Shown: positions 23,287 to 30,986 of the stretch, piece after piece
Layout: each line of letters starts with the position of its first letter
Numbering within the stretch: position 1 is the stretch's first letter
Translations under genes and position numbers: made by a program
Assembly (NCBI GenBank): GCA_964418425.1
Contig: CAYQLT010000027.1
Location: 1-34,424 of the forward strand
Direction of reading: 5' to 3'
Length of the DNA: 34,424 nt
DNA from: CAYQLT01 sp964418425
GTDB taxonomy: Bacteria > Bacillota > Limnochordia > Limnochordales > Geochordaceae
The notes under the pieces: generated by a model
What the model saw: only the letters and a program-made list of their open reading frames with translations
Databases searched by the model: none
Told to the model about the DNA's origin: nothing

Positions 23287-24417
23287 GTGAACACGCAGGG
23301 CAGGCGGTACGAGTACGACGTCATCGTTGCCGGCGCCAGCTTTGCGGGATTGGCCTGCACCCGCTCCCTTCTGGAACGGCATCCCGCTCGGGTTTTGCTC
23401 GTCGACCGGTGGTCGCCCGGAACGCATCAGACCTCCGCCTGTGCGCTTCCGGTCCACATAGTCACCAAGGCAGGAGCCGCCCGGTCGATCCTGCAGATCC
23501 ATCGGGACCTGCTCGTGCACACCCCGGTGGGAACCAGTCACTGGCGGCTTCCCGTCCCCTACTGCACCATCGACTTTCCGGTGTTTTGCCGGGAGATGGT
23601 GGAAGGTCTCCCGCTCAGGTTCCTTCAAGCGCCCGTCCTTGGGGTGGAGGACCATGCGGCGCTTCTGCCGGCGGGCCATGTCTCGGCCCGCGTTCTGGTC
23701 GATGCCACCGGTTGGCGGGCGGCCCTGGCCAGCTCCATTGACCCGCTCTACGTGAAACGGCGGAGCAGGTGGATGGGCGTGGGCGTGGAGGTCGAACTCC
23801 CCTGTTCGTGGGAACCCGGGCTTCACTTTTACTTCGACCCGGATCTGATCAGTGGGTACGCTTGGGCGTTTGGCTGCGGGCGGACGACGCGCTTCGGGGT
23901 GGCCAGCTACGACCTACTGGCGCCGGTTCGACGGGCGCTGCAGCGCTTTCTCGAGGGACTGGGGATAGCGACCAGCTCGATGGTGGGCCGCCGCATGCAC
24001 GGCGGGCGGCTTGCTTCAGGACTGCGGCCCCCGGTCGTGGGCCCGGCCTTCGTGGTCGGGGATGCGGCGGGCCAATGCTTGCCGGCCACCGGGGAAGGCA
24101 TCCGCCCCGCGATCCAGGCGGGAGAGTTTCTCGGCCACCTGCTGGCAGGCGTCTTGGACGGGCGCTACCCCCTGGAGGAAGCGCGGCGGGTGTACCGCCG
24201 CTATCACTTGCGCAACCGCCGGCTCTACTACGCCATGGCCGCCGTCCAGCTCCTGGTCGCCCGCCTGACGCCGCGGGGCTTTCTTGGGCTGGCAAGGCTC
24301 CTGGAGCGTCCTGGGTTCATGTCGCTGTTCATGTCTCGGTACTTTCAGGCGATGCGCCCGGGTCCATGCTGCCAGCCTCGCCTCGTGCGGACGCAACATG
24401 CAGTGGAGGGGCTGTGA
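23287..24417 (+). CDS. FAD-dependent oxidoreductase, geranylgeranyl-reductase-like family
   Basis: A 376-residue flavoprotein. The Rossmann dinucleotide motif is YDVIVAGASFAGLAC followed by VLLVDR. The second FAD contact is FVVGDAAGQCLPATGEGIRPAIQAG, typical of the geranylgeranyl reductase/p-hydroxybenzoate hydroxylase fold. Substrate is unknown; isoprenoid, quinone or halogenated substrates all occur in the family. The C-terminal part is helical with several cysteines (PGPCCQP). GTG 23287 follows CGGAGGAG at 11 bases. It is a single-gene unit under an 11-bp-repeat promoter, so it is probably co-induced with the cytochrome b and copper genes; work on a membrane quinone would fit that context but is inference. 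Confidence 0.8.
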   Translation: MNTQGRRYEYDVIVAGASFAGLACTRSLLERHPARVLLVDRWSPGTHQTSACALPVHIVTKAGAARSILQIHRDLLVHTPVGTSHWRLPVPYCTIDFPVFCREMVEGLPLRFLQAPVLGVEDHAALLPAGHVSARVLVDATGWRAALASSIDPLYVKRRSRWMGVGVEVELPCSWEPGLHFYFDPDLISGYAWAFGCGRTTRFGVASYDLLAPVRRALQRFLEGLGIATSSMVGRRMHGGRLASGLRPPVVGPAFVVGDAAGQCLPATGEGIRPAIQAGEFLGHLLAGVLDGRYPLEEARRVYRRYHLRNRRLYYAMAAVQLLVARLTPRGFLGLARLLERPGFMSLFMSRYFQAMRPGPCCQPRLVRTQHAVEGL

Positions 24418-24453
24418 GGGCATCCAACCGCTAGAACCCCCACCCGGAGCCAC

Positions 24454-24479
24454 CAGGGGCGCCCAAGCGGGCGCCCCTG
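24454..24479. terminator. Hairpin terminator, copy 1 of a repeated module
   Basis: CAGGGGCGCCC, AAGC, GGGCGCCCCTG between the convergent FAD oxidoreductase and ABC permease genes. An almost identical module, including flanks, lies at 29586-29611. Confidence 0.65.
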
Positions 24480-24482
24480 CAT

Positions 24483-25331
24483 TCAGGGCTGGATATCACG
24501 CTGCTCCAGCAGCCAGGCACCCAGCGCCAACGGCCCTGCGATGAGAGCAGTCACCATGGTCACCGCAAGCCAGGCGTTGGTGGGGCTGACTCCGAGGAAC
24601 GAGCCTCCTCCGGCCACACACAGGAGTGCGTTACCCCCGGAGATGTGGTGCACCAGGCTGCTCAGGTAAAACGTAAGGCTGCCCCACTGAACAATCTCCA
24701 CGACGGTCCTGGGAAGGTACGGGATCATCATGTCCAGGGCCAGCCAGGCGCCCACCGCGATCAAGGACAGCAACGTCGCTCTGGCAGCGTCTCGAGCGAT
24801 CACCGAGAAGAAGGCTCCGACGGCTGAGTAGACGAGGGCAGAGCCTGCCATGTACAGCAGGTACGCCACGGCCTCTCGAGGCGGTACAGGACCGATGCCG
24901 AGTTGCCCGACTTCTGCCAGGCCCAGCAAGATGGCGCTCACCGCTAGCACCAGGAGAACCAGGCTGAATGCTGCAAAGCGCACCAGGAGCAGTTGCCAGC
25001 GGGCGACGGGCTTGCTGGCCAGGAGGGCCAGAGTTCCCTGGCCCTCTTCCCCGGCCACGAACCCCGATCCGCCCAGCACCGAAAGCAGCACCAAAGGAAA
25101 CAAAGCGATGCACGGGATCAACATGATGGCCAGCGTCGGCGTCAGGCTGAGGACGACGGGTAACAGGCCGCCGATCGTCGCCAGAATCTTGGGGTTATCC
25201 GCCAGAAGCCGTGCAGTGGCAAATCCGAGCGACACCGGCAGGATGACCGTTAGAAGAAGGTAGACTGCCCACCGCTTTGTCCGGAAGAAGGTGTGCCATT
25301 CGAGCATCGCGAGGGTCAACGCCATTTGCAT
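24483..25331 (-). CDS. ABC-2 type permease (NosY-like)
   Basis: A 282-residue membrane protein with six predicted helices, including FLRT-like N-terminal KRWAVYLLLTVILPVSLGF and a conserved loop EEGQGTLALLASKPVARWQLLL seen in NosY-type ABC-2 permeases. It pairs with the ATPase gene upstream. ATG 25331 is chosen over ATG 25340 because AAGGAGG (25349-25343) leaves only 2 bases before the latter; both give nearly the same protein. The transported substrate is unknown. NosFY systems serve copper-sulfur centre assembly of nitrous oxide reductase, but no nosZ or nosD is present, so a metal or membrane-maturation role is only a suggestion. Confidence 0.82.
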   Translation of the reverse strand: MQMALTLAMLEWHTFFRTKRWAVYLLLTVILPVSLGFATARLLADNPKILATIGGLLPVVLSLTPTLAIMLIPCIALFPLVLLSVLGGSGFVAGEEGQGTLALLASKPVARWQLLLVRFAAFSLVLLVLAVSAILLGLAEVGQLGIGPVPPREAVAYLLYMAGSALVYSAVGAFFSVIARDAARATLLSLIAVGAWLALDMMIPYLPRTVVEIVQWGSLTFYLSSLVHHISGGNALLCVAGGGSFLGVSPTNAWLAVTMVTALIAGPLALGAWLLEQRDIQP

Positions 25332-26247
25332 GGTGCTCATGGCCTCCTTGGGACGCGAGCAGCCTGGAGAAGAGCTCGCCGAGTCCCATACGGGTGACGC
25401 CGAAGCGTCTGAGCACGATGCCCCGGCTTGAGCAGAACCGGACGAGCTCCTGGGCCAAACGATCGGGGTCATTGGTAGGGACGTACAGCACGTCCGCTTG
25501 CCGGAGAACGTTGTATCCGCATTTCTGCAAGAAGATGCGCGTGGCTTCTGGCTCACTGGTGAGCGCTTCCACCCGAGGCTGCCCGTCACGGGTAAGCTCT
25601 GCCAAAGGCCCTGCCGCCAGAAGCCGACCGTGGTGCAAAATGGCCACCTGGTCGGCAACTGCCTCGATTTCGGGCACCACGTGGCTCGACATCACCACGC
25701 ACTTGCCGGACCGACCCAGCTCAGCCACCCTGGCAAGAAAGTCCGAACGGCTCAAGGGGTCGAGCCCTTCGGTGGGCTCGTCCAGGAGCAGAACGGGCGG
25801 ATCGGCGAGGAGCGCTTGGGCCAGGGCCAGCCGCTGGCGCATCCCGCCCGAAAGGGTCTGCATCGCCCGATGGGCTGCCGTATCAAGGCGTGCCCAGCCG
25901 ATGAGTTCTCTGGCTCGCCGCGCTGCCAACCGGGGAGACAGCCCGGCCAGTCTTCCCATGAACTGGAGAAACTCAAGCGCGCTCATGCCCGGGAAACAGC
26001 CCATCTGCTGCGGGACATATCCGACCAGACGGCGAAAGCGGGTGCCATGACGGCGAACGTCGAGATCGCCGATGCGAACGGTACCGGCGCTGGGACGAAC
26101 GAGGCCTGCCAGAACGCCCAAGAGGGTGCTCTTGCCCGCCCCGTTGGGGCCCAACAGGCCGTACACCCCAGGCGGGATCTGGAGGTTCAGCCGGTCAAGC
26201 GCGGTTATCGGCCCGTAGTGCTTGGTGAGCTCTTCCACGCGGATCAT
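25195..26247 (-). CDS. ABC transporter ATPase (NosF-like)
   Basis: A 350-residue ATPase. Walker A is GPNGAGKST, the Q loop lies in YVPQQMG, the signature is LSGGMRQR, Walker B is VLLLDEPTEGLD and the switch histidine is in MSSHV. It belongs to the ABC-2 exporter group. ATG 26247 begins at MIRVEELTKHYG, with AAGGAGGAGG about 12 bases upstream. The frame continues about 45 residues past the usual end (LGELFSRLLA) and overlaps the permease gene by 137 bp, an unusual overlap. The hairpin at 26310-26349 lies just upstream, so expression may depend on read-through from the small-protein promoter at 26.7 kb. Confidence 0.87.
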   Translation of the reverse strand: MIRVEELTKHYGPITALDRLNLQIPPGVYGLLGPNGAGKSTLLGVLAGLVRPSAGTVRIGDLDVRRHGTRFRRLVGYVPQQMGCFPGMSALEFLQFMGRLAGLSPRLAARRARELIGWARLDTAAHRAMQTLSGGMRQRLALAQALLADPPVLLLDEPTEGLDPLSRSDFLARVAELGRSGKCVVMSSHVVPEIEAVADQVAILHHGRLLAAGPLAELTRDGQPRVEALTSEPEATRIFLQKCGYNVLRQADVLYVPTNDPDRLAQELVRFCSSRGIVLRRFGVTRMGLGELFSRLLASQGGHEHHANGVDPRDARMAHLLPDKAVGSLPSSNGHPAGVARICHCTASGG

Positions 26248-26309
26248 GGTGCCGGCTTGCCTCCTCCTTCCGGAGCCCCACGTGTTCCATGGCGTCATGC
26301 GCAAAGAAT

Positions 26310-26349
26310 GGGCCCGCCGGTAACTCCCGCGGGAACCTCCGGCGGGCCC
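26310..26349. terminator. Inverted repeat between the 64-residue protein gene and the ABC genes
   Basis: GGGCCCGCCGG (26310-26320) and CCGGCGGGCCC (26339-26349) form a perfect 11-bp stem, with an inner CCCGCGGG. On the minus strand the stem is followed by CATTCTTTG, a weak T-rich tail. The rest of 26255-26474 shows no convincing gene. Confidence 0.55.
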
Positions 26350-26474
26350 GGTCTCAGCTGCGCTTAACGCACAGCTCCAGCGGTGGCGCCAGCACTGGGC
26401 GTTGCGAAGCCGACCGCGGCGAAGGCGCTCTCAGTCCCCCGGGCTTTGTGCGGCCGCCTCGCGCGCACCCCGTT

Positions 26475-26669
26475 TCAGCGAAAGAGAATGAGGTATACGA
26501 GCGCCACGCCCAGCCCAAGCACAAGGGGAGCGATCCAGCGGCTGGCCGAACCTTCCACGGGCCGGACCGAGGCTGAAGGCTCGCCGTGGCCATGGGCATG
26601 AGTGTCCTGTTGCGGCGCGCGCTTCTCCCGCTCGTCGTGCATTTCAAAATGCCCGCCACAGCATCCCAT
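26475..26669 (-). CDS. Tail-anchored mini-protein with Cys/His metal-binding motifs
   Basis: A 64-residue protein starting MGCCGGHFEMH, then a charged stretch with THAHGHGE, and a single C-terminal helix (IAPLVLGLGVALVYLILF). The paired cysteines and five or more histidines suggest metal binding on one side of the membrane. GAGGGAGG lies 8 bases before ATG 26669, which rejects the longer frame. Its promoter carries one of the best 11-bp-repeat arrays of the window. No family recognised. Confidence 0.78.
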   Translation of the reverse strand: MGCCGGHFEMHDEREKRAPQQDTHAHGHGEPSASVRPVEGSASRWIAPLVLGLGVALVYLILFR

Positions 26670-26701
26670 GTTCAACGCCTCCCTCTCACCTTTCCGGGGC
26701 C

Positions 26702-26756
26702 AGCATGAAGTCTGTTTCTTAGACCATCGTGAGAGCAGACTGAGAAAGGGCTGAGA
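26702..26756 (-). promoter_or_regulatory. 11-bp-repeat activator promoter of the Cys/His mini-protein
   Basis: Minus-strand half-sites CTCTCAG, TTCTCAG, CTCTCAC and GTCTAAG lie at plus positions 26752, 26741, 26730 and 26719, exactly 11 bp apart. The -10-like CATGCT (26707-26702) begins 15 bp after the last core. Confidence 0.75.
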
Positions 26757-26794
26757 GTGCAGAGTCTCCATCCTTCTTGGTGGTTTCCGGTCTC

Positions 26795-27178
26795 TCAACC
26801 CTTCTCGACGATGAGCTTGCCCTTGAGCATCCCCATCTGGCACTGCCACGGGTACGTACCCGGCTCCTTTGGCATCAGTTCGATGCTGACAACCTGCCCG
26901 CAGGGCAGCGCCGCCGACTTGCCAAAGTCCGGGAAGACCACCATCTCCGAGCAGCTCGAGGTCTCCTCCCGCCGGAACTTAAGCCGCACGGGCTTGCCCG
27001 CCTCCACCCGGACGGCGTCGGGAGTGTATCCGCCCTTGACCAGGATCATGGCCTCCTGGTAGCCGGACGGGGTGAGCGCCGCCTTGACGCCTTCTTTCTT
27101 CACCATCCAGAAGAACCAGACGATCAACGCGATGGCCGCCGCGCCGCCCGCCAGCACCAACCATTTGTCCAGCGTCAT
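26795..27178 (-). CDS. Membrane-anchored cupredoxin-like protein without histidine ligands
   Basis: A 127-residue protein with one N-terminal helix (about 6-26) and a cupredoxin-like domain (REETSSCSEMVVFPDFG, then YPWQCQMGML). Candidate ligands are C76, C93, C113, M115 and M117; there is no histidine in the domain, so it is not a normal blue copper site and may bind Cu(I) through Cys and Met. Such proteins often sit beside copper ATPases, and this gene follows the CopA gene by 67 bp on the same strand without its own promoter. GGGAGG precedes ATG 27178. A role in handing copper to or from the pump is inferred. Confidence 0.83.
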   Translation of the reverse strand: MTLDKWLVLAGGAAAIALIVWFFWMVKKEGVKAALTPSGYQEAMILVKGGYTPDAVRVEAGKPVRLKFRREETSSCSEMVVFPDFGKSAALPCGQVVSIELMPKEPGTYPWQCQMGMLKGKLIVEKG

Positions 27179-27245
27179 GTTCGACCCGCCTCCCTAACGT
27201 TGGTCCTACAAGCCTCCCGCTTTCCGCTGCACCACGCGTTCGCTG

Positions 27246-29393
27246 TCAGCCTGCCGCCACCGAAGGGCGGAACTTCTTCAGCCGGTTGGCGTTGCTGATC
27301 ACCGTCACCGAGCTGAACGACATGGCCGCCGCCGCCAGGATCGGCTGCAGGAGAATCCCGAGGAACGGGTACAGCACCCCCAGGGCGATGGGAATGCCGA
27401 TGGTGTTGTAGGCAAACGCCCAGAACAGGTTCTGGTAGACGTTGCGCATCGTGGCCCGGCTGATCTGGATGGCCGTTACCACGCCCCGCAGGCTTCCCTT
27501 GATCAGGGTGATGTCGGCGGCCTCGATGGCCACGTCCGTACCGGTGCCGATGGCCAACCCCACGTCCGCCTGGGCCAGGGCCGGGGCGTCATTGATGCCG
27601 TCTCCGACCATGCCGACCTTGCGGCCCTCGAGCTGCAGCTTCTGGACCTCGTGGGCCTTGTCCTGGGGAAGCACCTCCGCCAGCACCCGGTCGATGCCCA
27701 CCTGCCGGGCGATGGCGCGGGCCGTTCGCTCGTTGTCCCCCGTGATCATGACCACCTGGATGCCCATCTTCTTCAGCGCCGCGATGGCCCGGGCGGAGTC
27801 CTCCTTGACGCTATCCGCGACGGCGATGACGGCAGCCGCAGCCCCATCAACCGCCAGGTACATGGGCGTCTTGCCCTCTTCGGCCAGCCGCCTGGCAACC
27901 GCCTCCAGGGCGGAAACGTCGATGCCGCGGTCGCGCATCAGCTTCCCATTGCCCAGCAGGATGTGGCGACCTTCCACCCGCCCCTCGACGCCGTGGCCGG
28001 GAACGGCCTGGAAGTCCGTGACGTCACCCAGCGCAAGCCCGCGGGCTTCGGCGCCTTCCACGATGGCCTGGGCCAGCGGATGTTCTGATGCCTTTTCCAC
28101 GGCCGCCGCCAGCCGGAGCGCTTCGTCCTGCGAGAAGCCGCCTGCCACGATGACGTCGGTCAGCGCCGGCTTGCCGTGGGTGATGGTGCCGGTCTTATCC
28201 AGCACGATGGTGTCCAGCTCCTTGGCTCGCTGGAGGGCTTCGCCACCCCGGATGAGAATGCCGTTTTGGGCGCCCAATCCGATGCCGGTGGTGAGCGACA
28301 TCGGTGTGGCCATCCCCAGCGCGCACGGGCAGGCGATGATGAGCGTCGTGACGGCCACGACCAGCGCGTACGCCAGCGCCGGCGAGGGGCCAAACAGGTA
28401 CCAGACCACGAACCCCACGATAGCCAGGATCATGACGGCCGGCGTGAAGTAGCCCGAAACCACGTCGACGACACGCTGGATGGGCACCTTGGTGGCCTGC
28501 GCGTCCTGCACCATGCGGATGATGTTGGCCAGGGCGGTGTCCTTGCCCACCTTGGTCGCCCGAAAGCGGAACGACCCCGTCTTGTTGATGGTGGCGCCGA
28601 TCACCTCGTCACCCTCGCGCTTCTCCACCGGGATGGACTCGCCGGTGATCATGGACTCGTCCACCGCCGAACTGCCCTCGATGACGATCCCGTCTACCGG
28701 GATCTTCTCGCCGGGTCGAACGATGACGACGTCACCAACCACCACCTCCTCCACCGGCACGTCGACCTCCCGCCCGTCTCTCAGTACCCGAGCGGTCTTC
28801 GCCTGAAGCCCGATGAGCTTCTTGATGGCCTCGCTCGTGCGCCCCTTGGCCTTGATCTCCATCGCAAGCCCGAGAACTACCAGAGCTGTCACCACCACGC
28901 TGACGTCATAATAGACCTCCGTCATCTCTGCCTCAGGGAAGATCTGGGGGAACAGCACGGCGATGGTGGAGTAGATCCAGGCCACGCCGGTGCCGAAGGC
29001 GATGAGGGTGTGCATGTTGGCCTGCCGGTTCTTGAGGCTGTACCACATGCCAACGAAGAACTGGCTGCCGCTGTACGCCAGCACCGCCAGGCTCAGGACG
29101 CCCATGACCATCCACAGGTACCTGAGCGGCTCGCTGCCCCTGGGAAAGATATCGCGCAGGTAGGGGAACAACCAGGGGTACGAGAAGATCATTGTGAAAG
29201 TCCCCACCGCTGCCCCGAACCACCATTTGCGCATCAGGGAGCGGTACTCGCGCTCCTCGTCGGACTCGCGGGGCATCTCCTCGGTTACCCCGGGTTTCGC
29301 CTTCTCGGGCATCTCGTCGGCCACCCGATAGCCGGCCTGGCGAACCCCGAGTCGAACCTCGGCTCGGCGATTGAGGCTACCACCTAACGACAT
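27246..29393 (-). CDS. copA: Copper-translocating P1B-type ATPase (CopA-like, CPC)
   Basis: A 715-residue ATPase. It has C355-P356-C357 in the metal-binding helix, the phosphorylation site D399 in DKTGTITHG, SEHPLAQAI, MITGDN, GDGINDAP and the late-helix residues YN and MSFSS that mark Cu(I) pumps. There is no N-terminal HMA domain, only a short charged tail; the cupredoxin-like protein encoded next may take its place. ATG 29393 is chosen; GTG 29402 in the same frame is closer to GAGGAGG. Driven by the strongest 11-bp-repeat promoter of the window. Predicted to export Cu(I). Confidence 0.9.
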   Translation of the reverse strand: MSLGGSLNRRAEVRLGVRQAGYRVADEMPEKAKPGVTEEMPRESDEEREYRSLMRKWWFGAAVGTFTMIFSYPWLFPYLRDIFPRGSEPLRYLWMVMGVLSLAVLAYSGSQFFVGMWYSLKNRQANMHTLIAFGTGVAWIYSTIAVLFPQIFPEAEMTEVYYDVSVVVTALVVLGLAMEIKAKGRTSEAIKKLIGLQAKTARVLRDGREVDVPVEEVVVGDVVIVRPGEKIPVDGIVIEGSSAVDESMITGESIPVEKREGDEVIGATINKTGSFRFRATKVGKDTALANIIRMVQDAQATKVPIQRVVDVVSGYFTPAVMILAIVGFVVWYLFGPSPALAYALVVAVTTLIIACPCALGMATPMSLTTGIGLGAQNGILIRGGEALQRAKELDTIVLDKTGTITHGKPALTDVIVAGGFSQDEALRLAAAVEKASEHPLAQAIVEGAEARGLALGDVTDFQAVPGHGVEGRVEGRHILLGNGKLMRDRGIDVSALEAVARRLAEEGKTPMYLAVDGAAAAVIAVADSVKEDSARAIAALKKMGIQVVMITGDNERTARAIARQVGIDRVLAEVLPQDKAHEVQKLQLEGRKVGMVGDGINDAPALAQADVGLAIGTGTDVAIEAADITLIKGSLRGVVTAIQISRATMRNVYQNLFWAFAYNTIGIPIALGVLYPFLGILLQPILAAAAMSFSSVTVISNANRLKKFRPSVAAG

Positions 29394-29430
29394 CGGCTTC
29401 ACCTGCCTCCTCAGTTGCTCGTCGCCGCGA

Positions 29431-29485
29431 AGGATAGCCCCCGTTCCTGAAAGGCGCCTGAAAGCGGCCTAAAAGGTGCCTGAGA
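29431..29485 (-). promoter_or_regulatory. 11-bp-repeat activator promoter of copA and cupredoxin
   Basis: Minus-strand half-sites CTCTCAG, CTTTTAG, CTTTCAG and CTTTCAG lie at plus positions 29481, 29470, 29459 and 29448, exactly 11 bp apart. The -10-like TATCCT (29436-29431) begins 15 bp after the last TTCA. This is the clearest copy. Confidence 0.8.
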
Positions 29486-29585
29486 GACGATACCAGAACC
29501 CGACAATCGGCTCTCCCTGCACGGCCATGATTTCCGGCTCATCGCAGAGTTCATCGCAGACAACAAAACCCCCGTCCCAAACCGG

Positions 29586-29611
29586 CAGGGGCGCCCACCC
29601 GGGCGCCCCTG
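29586..29611 (-). terminator. Hairpin terminator, copy 2 of a repeated module
   Basis: CAGGGGCGCCC, ACCC, GGGCGCCCCTG, downstream of the 66-residue CxxxC protein gene. The stem is identical to that at 24454-24479, and flanking bases are similar on both sides. On the minus strand a GGGGGTTTTGTT stretch follows about 12 bases later. Confidence 0.65.
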
Positions 29612-29650
29612 CGCCGCAGCCAGGGCTCGATGTCACGCCACTCGACTGCG

Positions 29651-29851
29651 TTAGCGCACAGCGCCGGCCATGGCCTGCGCGCGCTGCGCCGCGAAGTTGC
29701 ATTCCGTTACGCAGAGGTCCAGGTGATGGGCTCCCTCGAACAGCTTGTCCCGCACGGCGGGGTCGGTTGCCTGGCCGGCAAGATGGCGCAACTGCTGGGC
29801 CGTCTGCTGGCACATCTGGATACAATTAGACAGGGCTTGATGGGCTGGCAC
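29651..29851 (-). CDS. CxxxC helical mini-protein, copy 2 (copper-storage-like half bundle)
   Basis: A 66-residue all-helical protein with C10-x3-C14 and C47-x3-C51, the same positions as its tandem neighbour. The CxxxC spacing puts both cysteines on one helix face, as in the Csp copper-storage four-helix bundles and in DUF326 proteins. With only two helices and four cysteines, two copies could dimerise into a bundle. GTG 29851 is preceded by AAGGTGAG at 5 bases. It lies 32 bp after the first copy. Function is inferred from the Cys pattern and copper context; a small spore-type protein is an alternative. Confidence 0.75.
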   Translation of the reverse strand: MPAHQALSNCIQMCQQTAQQLRHLAGQATDPAVRDKLFEGAHHLDLCVTECNFAAQRAQAMAGAVR

Positions 29852-29883
29852 GGACTCTCACCTTCCCGCGCTGTTGACGGCTT

Positions 29884-30078
29884 TCAGAATCGGCCGGTGG
29901 CCTGGCTATAGCGCATCGCATCCTCGCAGGAGTGGATGCACCTTTCCAGGTGCGCGGCAGCCAAAGTGGCCATCTCACGGGCGCGGTTATCGGCTATCTG
30001 ATTGACCGCGACCCGGAGCTGGTTGGCCGCCTGGACGCACTGCTGGACGCACTGGGCAACCGCTTGGTGCCCTGGCAT
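29884..30078 (-). CDS. CxxxC helical mini-protein, copy 1 (copper-storage-like half bundle)
   Basis: A 64-residue all-helical protein, MPGHQAVAQCVQQC at the start and ERCIHSCED later, giving C10/C14 and C47/C51. It shares the start (MPxHQA), length and cysteine positions with the following gene, so they are tandem duplicates that have since diverged. GAGAGGGGG lies before ATG 30078; an upstream in-frame extension adds charged low-complexity sequence and is rejected. A plausible Cu(I)-binding helical hairpin; direct homology to Csp proteins is not proven. Confidence 0.75.
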   Translation of the reverse strand: MPGHQAVAQCVQQCVQAANQLRVAVNQIADNRAREMATLAAAHLERCIHSCEDAMRYSQATGRF

Positions 30079-30287
30079 CCCGTTACCCCCTCTCCTGGCT
30101 TCGGTCTCTGCTTGTGATCGGGCCACGGGGTTAGCGTGACCGTACTTTCCCTGGATCTCTCAGGAAACCCTACCCTGAAAATGACACCGTACCGGGAGGA
30201 GGTAGTGGCGACGCCCGGCTCAGGGCTTGGTCCAGGGTGCACCGCTTCGCCTGAAGCCGCCCCTTCGGGCCGGCATGAAGCGCTGCC
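30079..30287 (-). other. Intergenic leader of the CxxxC genes
   Basis: No gene is supported in these 209 bp. A TTTTCAG on the minus strand (about 30173-30179) and a CTCTCAG on the plus strand (about 30157-30163) face each other; they resemble the regulon half-site but are inverted and not on an 11-bp pitch. No clear -10 follows. Confidence 0.5.
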
Positions 30288-30986
30288 TCAAACCACGGCC
30301 AGGGTCACGAGCCCCACCGCCGCCGCCCCGAGGCCGACGGCCAGCTTGAGACGTGCACGGTGGTGCAGTTGCCAGCGTGCCAGGGTACGCCAGACCGGGC
30401 GCGCGGCGCAGGCCAGCAAGATGGCGAAAAGCGGCGCCACGAAAATGAGGTTGTAGAGTACGAGCAGGGCCAGGCCCGACCCCACATCCCTTTGAACCGA
30501 TAGCAGCCCCAAAACCGCCAGGTACACCGAGCCGGAACACGGCACCGTGCACAGGCCCACCAGGGCGCCGGCCCCGAACAGCCCGACGGGGCCCGCCTGC
30601 CCCAGGCGGCCCTTGAGACGTTCCCCGTCGATGCGCGCGGCCAGCCGCGTCCCCCACTCGGGCACCAGCGCCTCCTGGAGGGTCACGATGCCAAGCCCGA
30701 TAGCCACCCACGCGGCGAGCCTCGCGGCCAGGTGACTGCCGCTTAGGGCCTGCGACGCCCGCAGGAGAAAGCCCAGACCAAGCCCCAGACCCAGATAGGT
30801 GACGAAGATTCCCAGGATGTAGGCGCTTCCGAGTGCCACGAGCCGAGTTCGAACCGGTAGTCGCGCGGCAATGGTCAACGTCGTCGCCACAAAGACGAGC
30901 AGCAGGGCAAAGGCACACGGGTTGAGGCTGTCCAGGAGGGCGGCACCGGCGACGGTGGCGACGGTGAGAGTCTGCTGCCCGATCAT
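30288..30986 (-). CDS. CcdA/DsbD-like membrane thiol-disulfide transporter
   Basis: A 232-residue protein with about six helices. Two helices carry the family Pro-Cys sites: DSLNPCAFALLL near residue 20 and GLCTVPCSGSVYLAVLGLL near residue 145. CcdA-type proteins pass reducing equivalents from thioredoxin across the membrane to apo-cytochromes or to copper-site cysteines. ATG 30986 shares ATGA with the stop of the upstream cupredoxin gene, so the two are translationally coupled. Keeping the cysteines of that cupredoxin reduced for copper insertion is a reasonable inferred role. Confidence 0.85.
   Translation of the reverse strand: MIGQQTLTVATVAGAALLDSLNPCAFALLLVFVATTLTIAARLPVRTRLVALGSAYILGIFVTYLGLGLGLGFLLRASQALSGSHLAARLAAWVAIGLGIVTLQEALVPEWGTRLAARIDGERLKGRLGQAGPVGLFGAGALVGLCTVPCSGSVYLAVLGLLSVQRDVGSGLALLVLYNLIFVAPLFAILLACAARPVWRTLARWQLHHRARLKLAVGLGAAAVGLVTLAVV

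Noticed and set aside
24483..26247. Complete nos gene cluster
   Set aside because: The ABC pair resembles NosF/NosY, but nosZ, nosD and nosL are not in the window, so a nitrous oxide reductase assignment is not supported.
26380..26474. Short minus-strand frame ending AGATAGAVR after the 64-residue gene
   Set aside because: GTG start without a ribosome site, about 34 residues, no similarity beyond a chance GAVR ending.
30150..30185. Ninth regulon promoter upstream of the CxxxC genes
   Set aside because: Two half-sites are present but inverted, not on an 11-bp pitch, and no -10 lies 15-16 bp downstream on either strand.
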